59,417 nucleotides of DNA from Chloroflexota bacterium. GTDB lineage: Bacteria; Chloroflexota; Dehalococcoidia; Lucifugimonadales; Lucifugimonadaceae. The number at the start of each line of letters is the position of its first letter. The stretch's first letter is position 1. The notes beneath the pieces were generated by a model that made no database searches, was not told the origin of the DNA, and saw only the letters and a program-made list of their open reading frames with translations. The stretch lies in assembly GCA_002717385.1 (NCBI GenBank), contig PBDR01000022.1, positions 1 through 59,417 on the forward strand. Reading direction: 5' to 3'. The translations under genes were made by a program, and so were the position numbers. This document shows positions 49,903 through 58,155 of the stretch, piece by piece.

Positions 49903-51237
49903 TTAAAATGTCCCGATAGTATCAGATTGATCTCTTAATTCTGGAATAATATCATCAATATAATCAGAAAGAAAACAATGTAAATCTTTTGGAGAAAATC
50001 TATCCAAAATTTCATCTGCAAATCCCCGGATAAGTATTTCTTTTGCTGTCTCTAGATCTAAACCACGAGTTTGAAGATAAAATAAAGTGTTCATATCTAC
50101 ATTACCTGCAGTAGCACCGTGAGCACAAATGACATCATCTGCATAAATTTCTAACGAAGGTTTAGTATCTACTTCACAATCTCTAGATAAAAGTAAATTC
50201 AAATCTTTTTGATCTGCATCCGTTTTTTGTGCATCTTTTTCAACTAAAATTTTCCCGCTAAAAACTGCTTTTGATCTTCCAGATAAAATCCCTTTATAAA
50301 ATTGCTTGGAAGTACAATCATGTTTCACGTGAGTTGTACTAATTTCATTATCTTGTTGTTGATCTCCACTAGTAATATATAAACCATATAAACCACATGT
50401 GGAATGTGGTTCTTGTAAAAGAACATGTAAATCGTTCCTACCAATTAATGCAGCAGTCGAAAAAGTAGTTGAATTAAAATTAGAATTTTCTTTTTGTTCA
50501 ATCCTAGTAGTTCCAATATTAAATGACTTTTTATTCTCTAGTTGGATTCTATAATGATTTATTTTTGAATTTTTAGATTGAACTATTTCTACAACAGGTA
50601 AAGTTAAATTATTTCCACTTGATAAATTTATGTATGATTCAATAAAGTTTAAATTTGAATTTTCACCACATTTTAAAAAAACTCGAGGAAAAGTAGCTAA
50701 ATTTTCGGAAGATTGAGAAGTGAGAAAAACTATATTTAAATCTTTACTAACTTTATTATTGTCAGGAATTTCTATAATAATACCTTCTGAAAAAAAAGCC
50801 GTATTTAACGCAGTGAATGGGCTTAAATCTGGATTTGCTAGTGTAGCAAATTCATCAGGTAATTTTGAGGAACTTAAAGGAACAATATTTATATCGTTTG
50901 TTTTAGTAGAATTCTCACTTAATTTACTAAAATAATTTCCATTTATAAAAACAATATTGTGCCAATTATCAGAAAATGGGATTAATTTTGTTATTGAAGA
51001 AAAATCAATATCTATATCAGCATCAATAGTAAATTTAGTTTCAGATAATGGATTTAAATTTGTATATTTCCATTCTTCATTACCACGTCTATGTAAAGGC
51101 AAACCAGTAGATAAAAAATAATCCCAAGCAATATTTTTAATTTCGTTTACTTTGCTATCAAAAAAAGATTTCTTTTTCGCATTATTAAATAAGATATTAA
51201 ATTGATCTATAGAATGAGAGAAAAAAATATCTGGCAT
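49903..51237 (-). CDS. sufD: Fe-S cluster assembly protein SufD
   Basis: Partner of SufB in the SufBCD scaffold, 444 residues. The C-terminal half has the beta-helix and signature DDVICAHGATAGNVDMNTL plus FYLQTRGLD. The N-terminal half is less conserved, with TGLPLHRRGNEEWKYTNL. It starts with an ATG at 51237, 9 bp after sufC. Confidence 0.94.
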   Translation of the reverse strand: MPDIFFSHSIDQFNILFNNAKKKSFFDSKVNEIKNIAWDYFLSTGLPLHRRGNEEWKYTNLNPLSETKFTIDADIDIDFSSITKLIPFSDNWHNIVFINGNYFSKLSENSTKTNDINIVPLSSSKLPDEFATLANPDLSPFTALNTAFFSEGIIIEIPDNNKVSKDLNIVFLTSQSSENLATFPRVFLKCGENSNLNFIESYINLSSGNNLTLPVVEIVQSKNSKINHYRIQLENKKSFNIGTTRIEQKENSNFNSTTFSTAALIGRNDLHVLLQEPHSTCGLYGLYITSGDQQQDNEISTTHVKHDCTSKQFYKGILSGRSKAVFSGKILVEKDAQKTDADQKDLNLLLSRDCEVDTKPSLEIYADDVICAHGATAGNVDMNTLFYLQTRGLDLETAKEILIRGFADEILDRFSPKDLHCFLSDYIDDIIPELRDQSDTIGTF

Positions 51238-51246
51238 AAATTTATC

Positions 51247-51996
51247 CTATTTTATATAGTCCTTATAGCCAGAATTTTCAATTTTTAATGCTAAATCAGG
51301 TCCGCCCGAATCAACAATCATACCTCCAACAAGAATATGAACAAAATCGGGTTTAACATAATTTAATAACCTCTGATAATGTGTCACTATCAGAAAAGAT
51401 CTCTGGTTAGATCTCATTGAATTTATACCATCTGAAATTATCCTAAGGGCATCTATATCTAATCCAGAATCCGTTTCATCCATTATTGCCAGTAAAGGAT
51501 TTATTATCTGTAATTGTAAAATCTCATTTCTTTTTTTCTCTCCTCCAGAAAATCCTTCATTTAGCGATCTTTTGATCAAATTTGAATTGATCCCAACTTC
51601 TTCAACTTTTTGATTGAAAATCTTTGTAAATTCTCTAACAGAAATTTTTTTTTCTCGATTTGCTTCTGCTTTTGCATCTAGTGAAGCCTTTAGGAATTGC
51701 CAAGGTCTTACTCCGGGAACTTCTACTGGATATTGAAATGCTAAAAACATACCTAAATGTGATCTAGCATCAGGTGCTAAATCGAGTATAGATTTTCCAT
51801 TAAATTCGACCTCTCCATTAGTAATTTCGTAACTAGGTCTTCCCATTAAAATATTTGCTAAAGTACTTTTACCACCCCCATTTGGCCCCATAATTACATG
51901 TACTTCTCCCTTCCGAATATATAAATCTAATCCGTTAAGTATTTTGATGCTTTTATTTTCCGCAACACAAGCATGAAGATTTTTAACTTTTAACAT
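51247..51996 (-). CDS. sufC: Fe-S cluster assembly ATPase SufC
   Basis: ABC-type ATPase that drives the SufBCD complex, 249 residues. Walker A GPNGGGKSTL, signature EGFSGGEKKRNEILQ and Walker B LLAIMDETDSGLD are intact. It lies 23 bp after sufB. Confidence 0.96.
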   Translation of the reverse strand: MLKVKNLHACVAENKSIKILNGLDLYIRKGEVHVIMGPNGGGKSTLANILMGRPSYEITNGEVEFNGKSILDLAPDARSHLGMFLAFQYPVEVPGVRPWQFLKASLDAKAEANREKKISVREFTKIFNQKVEEVGINSNLIKRSLNEGFSGGEKKRNEILQLQIINPLLAIMDETDSGLDIDALRIISDGINSMRSNQRSFLIVTHYQRLLNYVKPDFVHILVGGMIVDSGGPDLALKIENSGYKDYIK

Positions 51997-52019
51997 TTAC
52001 AAATCCTATATTATTTACT

Positions 52020-53482
52020 TTACCCTACAGCACCTTCAAGAGAAACCTTGAGTAATTGAGATGCTTCAACAGCAAATTCAAATGGTAATTCCTTAATTAC
52101 ATCTCGACTCCAGCCAGTAATGATCATATGATGAGCTTCTTCTTCTGAAAGTCCTCTCGACATAAGGTAAAATAATTGATCATCTGATACTTTTGATGTA
52201 GAAGCTTCATGTTCAAGCCTTGCAGTAGGATTCCGTACTTCTATATATGGAACAGTATGTGCACCACATTTATCACCAATTAATAATGAATCACATTGAG
52301 TATGATTGGTTGCATTTTCTGCTTTAGGCATTATTTGTACACTACCTCTATAAGTATTGTTACCTTTTCCTGCAGAAATGCCTTTAGAAACTATGGTAGA
52401 TTTTGTATTTTTACCTATATGAATCATTTTTGTACCAGTGTCGGCCTGTTGATGATTATTTGCTAGCGCAACAGAGAAAAATTCTCCAACAGAATTATCT
52501 CCTTTTAAAATCACACTAGGATATTTCCAAGTAATTGCGGAACCGGTTTCTACTTGAGTCCAAGAAATCTTAGCAGATCTATCAGCTCTACCACGCTTGG
52601 TAACAAAATTATATACTCCACCTTGTCCATCTTTTGTTCCAGGAAACCAATTTTGTATAGTAGAATATTTTATTTCACTATCATCCAATGCAACTAACTC
52701 AACGACTGCAGCGTGAAGTTGGCTGCTTTTTCTCATTGGTGCTGTACAGCCTTCAAGATATGAAACATATGAATTTTTATCCGCTATAATGAGAGTTCTC
52801 TCGAATTGTCCACTACCTTCCGTATTAATTCTAAAATATGTCATTAACTCCATCGGACATTTTACACCGGGTGGAATATATGTAAATGAACCATCACTAA
52901 AAACTGCAGAATTTAGACAAGAATAAAAATTATCAGTGTAAGGAACTACAGACCCTAAATATTTTCTGACTAAGTCTGGATGATTTTGTACTGCTTCTGT
53001 AAATGAACAAAAGATTATCCCCAACTCAGCCAATTTGTCGGCAAAGGTAGTAGCCACAGAAACAGAATCAAAAACAGCATCTACTGCTACACCAGCTAAT
53101 TTTTCTCTCTCATGAAGTGGAATACCAAGCTTGTCAAAAGCTTCTAACATTTCAGGATCAACTTCGTCTAAAGAATTGGGCTTTTTTTCTGAAGATACTG
53201 GAGCAGCATAATAATAGATATCTTGGAAATCTATTTCAGGATTTCTAATATTAGCCCATTTAGGTTGTTCTTTCTTTAACTCTAAATCATTCCAATGTTT
53301 AAAAGCCTTAATTCGCCAATCTAATAACCAATCAGGTTCTTTTTTTTTGAAGAAATCAATCTAACAATATCCTCATTTAAACCTTTAGGAGCTAATTCAG
53401 TTTGAACATCTGTTACAAAACCCCATTTATAATCCTGATTAGATAAGTCAGATTTACGTGATATGGTGTTTTTTGTTGACAT
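52020..53482 (-). CDS. sufB: Fe-S scaffold protein SufB, split by a frameshift at A9
   Basis: Scaffold for iron-sulfur cluster assembly. The large downstream part (376 residues from 53150, [16 protein letters not shown]) has the conserved C-terminal core with [16 protein letters not shown] and LEHEAST. The N-terminus lies in another frame from the ATG at 53482 ([12 protein letters not shown], then [10 protein letters not shown]). The two halves meet at the A9 run of the coding strand (53340-53348): nine A give a stop at 53321-53323, while ten would restore [11 protein letters not shown] and the full SufB of about 487 residues. The rest of the operon is intact. This could be a slippage-decoded gene, a young pseudogene or a sequencing error. 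Confidence 0.9.
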
Positions 53483-53651
53483 TTAATAAAAAAAAAATTA
53501 AGTAGTTTGAATTTTAATTAACGTAATTTATTTAGTAATAGTGTTATGAATAATAAAATAATATTTTATATGTACAATCTAATTATAAATCAATATAAAC
53601 AACAATAAATATATATAAAGATGAGTTTAATTAAAATTATAAATTTAATTA

Positions 53652-53679
53652 TTGAAAATATTTTATAGTTAAATATACT
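53652..53679 (+). promoter_or_regulatory. Putative gatB promoter
   Basis: TTGAAA (53652-53657), a 16-nt spacer and TATACT (53674-53679) lie 45 bp upstream of the gatB TTG. The remainder of the 241-bp sufB-gatB gap (53483-53723) is very AT-rich, with no other feature that I can support. Confidence 0.45.
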
Positions 53680-53723
53680 CATAAAATATATAAAAAAAAT
53701 TGATCAGATTTTTGGTGATATTT

Positions 53724-55196
53724 TTGAAATACGAATCAGTCATAGGTCTAGAAACTCATGTTCAACTGGACACTAAAACAAAAATGTTCAGCACATCTAG
53801 TAATAATTATCAATCAGCAGAACCTAATACACTAGTAGACCCAGTAACTTTAGCTCTCCCTGGAACATTACCACTAGTAAATAAACGAGCGGTCGAAGAT
53901 GCTATAACCATAGGTTTAGCATTAAACTGTTCTATAAGAGAAATAACAAAGTTCGATCGAAAACAATACACCTATCCAGATTTAATGAAAGGATATCAAA
54001 TATCACAATTCGATCAGCCTATATGTTTTGATGGATATCTTGATTTACCAAACAAAAAAACTTCAAGAATAAGAATCAATCGTGTTCATATGGAAGAGGA
54101 TGTAGCTAAGCTAATTCACGTAGAAGGACCAAGAGGGAACCCTTTACATACTCTTATTGATGTAAATAGATCTGGGGTTCCTCTAATGGAAATTGTAACG
54201 GAACCAGATATGCGCTCCACCGAAGAAGTAGAATTATACATTTCTTCTCTTCAAAAAATCATTAGATATCTTGGAGTAGGAACGGCAAATATGGAAGATG
54301 GTTCATTCCGCTGTGATGCAAATATTAGCGTGAGAATAAAAGGTGTAAAAAGGCTAACCACAAAAGTTGAAATTAAAAACATGAATAGAATCAAAGCTGT
54401 AACAAGAGCTGTGGAATATGAAATAAAAAGACAAATTCGAGAAATTGAATCTGGGGGGAAAATTATTCAAGAAACAAGAGGTTGGAATGATAATAAAGGA
54501 ATAACAGTACCTCAAAGAAGTAAGGAAGAAGCTAATGATTATAGATATTTCCCTGAACCAGATATACCACCACTAAAAATTCAAAAAACTCTAATAAAAA
54601 AAATCAAATCAAATTTGCCAGAACTTCCAATTGAAAAAAAAAGAAGGTTCATTAATGAACTTAATCTTTCAGAATATGATTCTGATTTATTAACTTCATC
54701 AAAAAATATTTCAATATTTTTTGATGAAGTAATTAAACATTCAAATAATAAAAATAAACAATACATAAAAAAGGTTTCTAAAGAAGCAGCTAACTGGATC
54801 AATGGAGAAATTTTTAGATACATCAAAGATACTGGAATTACAGATATATCTGTAATTCCAGTATCTGCAAAAAACTTATCAATTTTGATCACAAAAATTA
54901 TTGATAATGAAATAAATAAAAATTCCGCAAAAAAAATTTTTGAGATAATGTGGCAAAAAAAACAATCTCCAAAAGAAATTATCGAAAAATTAGATTTAGT
55001 AATAGTTAGTGATAGTAAACAATTACTCAATATTGTCGAAGAGGTAATAAAAAACAATCCAAATGCGGTAGAAGACTATAAAAATGGAAAAGACAATGCA
55101 TTAAAATTTCTTATGGGTCAACTAATGAAACTAACAAAAGGTCAAGCAGACCCAAAACAGTCGATAGAATTGATTCGTTCAAAATTAGATGAATGA
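53724..55196 (+). CDS. gatB: Aspartyl/glutamyl-tRNA amidotransferase subunit B
   Basis: Converts Glu-tRNA(Gln)/Asp-tRNA(Asn) to the amide form with GatA and GatC, neither of which is in the window. It is 490 residues. The kinase-like core has VIGLETHVQLDTKTKMF, DVNRSGVPLMEIVTEPD and MEDGSFRCDANISVR. The C-terminal YqeY-like tail ends FLMGQLMKLTKGQADP. I start at the TTG at 53724, with GGTGA five bases upstream; an upstream TTG (53700) lacks support. Two perfect long palindromes lie in the C-terminal half (54693-54730 and 54827-54866). Confidence 0.95.
   Translation: MKYESVIGLETHVQLDTKTKMFSTSSNNYQSAEPNTLVDPVTLALPGTLPLVNKRAVEDAITIGLALNCSIREITKFDRKQYTYPDLMKGYQISQFDQPICFDGYLDLPNKKTSRIRINRVHMEEDVAKLIHVEGPRGNPLHTLIDVNRSGVPLMEIVTEPDMRSTEEVELYISSLQKIIRYLGVGTANMEDGSFRCDANISVRIKGVKRLTTKVEIKNMNRIKAVTRAVEYEIKRQIREIESGGKIIQETRGWNDNKGITVPQRSKEEANDYRYFPEPDIPPLKIQKTLIKKIKSNLPELPIEKKRRFINELNLSEYDSDLLTSSKNISIFFDEVIKHSNNKNKQYIKKVSKEAANWINGEIFRYIKDTGITDISVIPVSAKNLSILITKIIDNEINKNSAKKIFEIMWQKKQSPKEIIEKLDLVIVSDSKQLLNIVEEVIKNNPNAVEDYKNGKDNALKFLMGQLMKLTKGQADPKQSIELIRSKLDE
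54693..54730. repeat. Perfect 18-bp inverted repeat, 2-nt loop, in gatB
   Basis: Arms ACTTCATCAAAAAATATT and AATATTTTTTGATGAAGT enclose a TC loop. It spans codons for the LTSSKNISIFFDEV region of GatB, which aligns with the normal family length, so nothing was inserted. Both strands read a similar peptide here. Confidence 0.85.
54827..54866. repeat. Perfect 40-bp palindrome (20-bp arms) in gatB
   Basis: Left arm AGATACTGGAATTACAGATA is followed directly by its exact reverse complement, with no loop. It encodes the DTGITDISVIPVS stretch of GatB on the plus strand and nearly the same peptide on the other strand. It is 96 bp from the first palindrome. The family alignment shows no clear insertion at this point. 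Confidence 0.9.
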
Positions 55197-55242
55197 TATC
55201 ATTGATATATAAAAATTTAAAATTATTTGGAAATTAATAATT

Positions 55243-55461
55243 ATGCAAACCACTTTTAATTTTGTTTTGATTGTGATAGCAATCATCACAATTACAGTTT
55301 TACTCTTACAAGCTAGAGGAACTGGGGGAAATCTCTTTGGAGAAGCAGAAACTACTTTTCGATCTAGAAGAGGTATTGAACAATTCTTATTTAGATTTAC
55401 AATTGTTTTAGCAATTATATTTGTGGCAGTAGCAATTCTGAATGTCAGGTTCAGCGGTTAA
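55243..55461 (+). CDS. secG: Preprotein translocase subunit SecG
   Basis: Accessory subunit of SecYEG, 72 residues. Two membrane helices (about residues 5-22 and 48-67) flank the conserved cytoplasmic loop LLLQARGTGGNLFGE. It is 46 bp after gatB and converges with cysS. Confidence 0.93.
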   Translation: MQTTFNFVLIVIAIITITVLLLQARGTGGNLFGEAETTFRSRRGIEQFLFRFTIVLAIIFVAVAILNVRFSG

Positions 55462-55462
55462 A

Positions 55463-56821
55463 TTATAATCTCTTCCATTTAGTTCCATCAGGACTATCTG
55501 ATATGCTTACTCCATTCTTTAGTAGTTCATCACGTAAATCATCTGCTAAAGCAAATTTTCTGTTATTTCTTGCTTCGTTTCTTTGAAGTATTAACTCTTC
55601 AATTTTTTGTTCTGTAAAAGTTGTATTTTTTTGTAACTTTTTGAAATTGAACCCTAAAATTTTAGAGAATTTTCTTAATGATTTAATTAAATCACTTACA
55701 TTTTCTTTTTTATCATTCCCTTTAAAAATAGCTCTAGCTATATCAAATAATGATGCTATCGCTCCAGGAGTTCCCAAATCATCATCCATTGATTTAATAA
55801 ATTTATCTACAAAAATTTTAGGACTTACAGGTTGTTTATTTAAATCAGATTTAATTTCTACTGCATTTCTAATTCTATCAAAAGATTTTTCAGCAGAAAG
55901 AATCTGTGCTTCATCTAAAATTAATGGTTTTCTATAATGACTTTGTAGTACCCATAAACGTAAAGCATCAGAAGAAAAAATTTCTAGTGCTTTTTCAACA
56001 TTAAACACATTTCCTATAGATTTACTCATTTTATCTCCGCCCATTCGAACTAATCCATTGTGAATCCAAAACTTTGAGAAATTATCATTTCCTGATGCAG
56101 CTTCACTTTGAGCAATTTCATTTTCATGATGAGGAAAAATTAAATCTTGACCACCTCCATGAATATCTATTGTTTGACCGAGGTGATGAAAAACCATTGC
56201 AGAACATTCGATGTGCCAGCCTGGACGACCAATTCCCCAAGGACTTTCCCAAAAAGGTTCTCCAGGTTTAGAAGATTTCCATAAAACAAAATCAGCAAAA
56301 TCTTTTTTATTATCATCTAAATCAAATCGAGTAGCTTCAAGCATGTCTTCAACACGTCTCCCACTTAACTTTCCGTAATTTTGATATTTTTTTACAGAAA
56401 AATAAACTGATCCTCCTGACTCATAGGCAAATCCTTTATCTATAAGAATTAAAATAATTTCTTTTATTTCTTCAATTTCATTTGTAGCTCTCGGATAAAG
56501 ATTCGCTCTTTTTATATTCAACCTGTCCATAACTTCAAAATATGCCGAAATATTTTTTTCAGAAACATCAACAGAATCTATTGAATCTTTATTAGCTCTA
56601 TCTATAATTTTGTCATCAATATCAGTAAAATTTTGTACGCGATTAACTGAAAAACCTTTATATTCTAAGTATCTATGTAGGGTGTCAAAAATTATATAAC
56701 TCATTGCATGACCAATATGAGGTTTATCGTATGTAGTTACTCCACAAACATATATACTTACGAAATCGTTTTCAGTGGTAAATATTTCTTTTTTTCGTGA
56801 CAGACTATTATAAAGTTTCAT
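55463..56821 (-). CDS. cysS: Cysteinyl-tRNA synthetase
   Basis: Class I synthetase, 452 residues. The HIGH motif (residues 35-38 in YDKPHIGHAM) and KMSKS (GGDKMSKSIGN) are intact. Zinc ligands include Cys26 (VCGVTTYD) and Cys in HIECSAMV. Its start overlaps the ispDF end by 14 bp, so the two genes are coupled. Confidence 0.97.
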   Translation of the reverse strand: MKLYNSLSRKKEIFTTENDFVSIYVCGVTTYDKPHIGHAMSYIIFDTLHRYLEYKGFSVNRVQNFTDIDDKIIDRANKDSIDSVDVSEKNISAYFEVMDRLNIKRANLYPRATNEIEEIKEIILILIDKGFAYESGGSVYFSVKKYQNYGKLSGRRVEDMLEATRFDLDDNKKDFADFVLWKSSKPGEPFWESPWGIGRPGWHIECSAMVFHHLGQTIDIHGGGQDLIFPHHENEIAQSEAASGNDNFSKFWIHNGLVRMGGDKMSKSIGNVFNVEKALEIFSSDALRLWVLQSHYRKPLILDEAQILSAEKSFDRIRNAVEIKSDLNKQPVSPKIFVDKFIKSMDDDLGTPGAIASLFDIARAIFKGNDKKENVSDLIKSLRKFSKILGFNFKKLQKNTTFTEQKIEELILQRNEARNNRKFALADDLRDELLKNGVSISDSPDGTKWKRL

Positions 56822-58010
56822 TACTTGAATGCTTTGTTCTACTAAGAGTTACTATTGATTGAGCTGCTATTCCTTCACCTTCACCGATTGCTCCAACTCC
56901 ATCAGTAGAGGTAATTTTAACATTAACTTGAGCTAGAGGTGAATTAACTAAAGATTTAATTTTGTTCTCGATATCAAATACATATTTTTTTAATTTAGGT
57001 TTTTCCGCAATTATTATGCAATCAAGATTGTTAATAATCCATCCACAATTTGTAATTAATTTCATAGATTCTTTAATAAAAAAAGAAGAATCAATATTTT
57101 TGTACCTATCATCAGAAGAGGGAAAATGTTGGCCTAGATCCCCAAGAGAAGCCGCTCCTAAAATAGCATTACATATTGAGTGCAAAAGAACATCCCCATC
57201 TGAATGACCTTTCAAATGAAATTCATATTTTATTCTCACACCTCCCAAAATCAGAGGTCCACCTGATTCTAATTTATGCCCATCAAAACCTATTCCATTA
57301 GACCATTCTAGTTCTAAATGACTTTTTTTTTGAACAAGTAAATTTTTTATAATTTCTAAATCTTCAATCTGAGTAATTTTTAAATTTTTTTCATCTCCTG
57401 GAAAAGTTGCAACCATTCCACCAGATATTTCTATAGCCATGGCATCATCAGTAATATCATCATTTAAAAATTCATACGCTGCAAGTAAAGAATCAAGAGA
57501 AAAAACTTGGGGAGTTTGTGAGAAAAATATTTTCTCCCTATTCAATGTTTTTTCAACTAAATTATTTGAAATTTTTTTTATGGTATCCTTTACTGAAATT
57601 ACAGGAATTGCTGCTCCAATATTTTTCGCTAATTTAATCCCATTTTCTAAAATATATTCAGTTATTAATGGTCTGGCAGCATCATGAATGACTATCAAAT
57701 CAGGTTTTTCCTTTAATGAATTAACATGATCAATTGCTAATTTTACTGAATCTTGTCTTCGTACACCTCCAACTATTACATCAAAAAAGAATGATTCATC
57801 ATTTAAAAAAAAATCTTTTATCTTTTGTAAATTAATTTTTGAGGTGACTACTAAAAATTCGTCAACTAATTTAGAATTTTCAAAAAAATCTATACTATAA
57901 CCTATAATTGGTTTCCCATTAATTTGATGCCAAATTTTATCTATACCTCCCATTCTTAAACTCCCGCCAGCAGCTAAAATAACAGCATAAACTTTTATAG
58001 GATTTTTCAT
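56808..58010 (-). CDS. ispDF: Bifunctional IspD/IspF (MEP pathway)
   Basis: Fusion of MEP cytidylyltransferase and MECDP synthase for isoprenoid precursor synthesis, 400 residues. Residues 1-230 are IspD (VILAAGGSLRMGGIDKIWHQ, IHDAARPLIT). Residues 240-400 are IspF, with the metal site GFDGHKL and the second His in DVLLHSICNAILGA. IspF ends in the expected TTDGVG-type loop (TSTDGVGAIGEGEGIAAQSI). No intervening IspE is present. Confidence 0.95.
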   Translation of the reverse strand: MKNPIKVYAVILAAGGSLRMGGIDKIWHQINGKPIIGYSIDFFENSKLVDEFLVVTSKINLQKIKDFFLNDESFFFDVIVGGVRRQDSVKLAIDHVNSLKEKPDLIVIHDAARPLITEYILENGIKLAKNIGAAIPVISVKDTIKKISNNLVEKTLNREKIFFSQTPQVFSLDSLLAAYEFLNDDITDDAMAIEISGGMVATFPGDEKNLKITQIEDLEIIKNLLVQKKSHLELEWSNGIGFDGHKLESGGPLILGGVRIKYEFHLKGHSDGDVLLHSICNAILGAASLGDLGQHFPSSDDRYKNIDSSFFIKESMKLITNCGWIINNLDCIIIAEKPKLKKYVFDIENKIKSLVNSPLAQVNVKITSTDGVGAIGEGEGIAAQSIVTLSRTKHSSNETL

Positions 58011-58155
58011 ATACTAGTCCAATTATTCATTTAGTTAATTATAATTTCAAATCCACCCATACATATCATTGATATATATGATGCTTTAATTACTTTAATT
58101 AATTTAACTAAACTAGAAAAAAAACACTCTGAAATAACATAACAATTAAGAAAGA

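Noticed and set aside
54581-55057. Long open frame antisense to gatB (about 158 codons)
   Set aside because: It arises because the two palindromes make both strands read similar peptides, plus codon bias. The sense frame is a clear GatB.
55678-55693. 16-bp palindrome TGATTTAATTAAATCA inside cysS
   Set aside because: Arms of only 8 bp; within chance expectation for AT-rich coding sequence.
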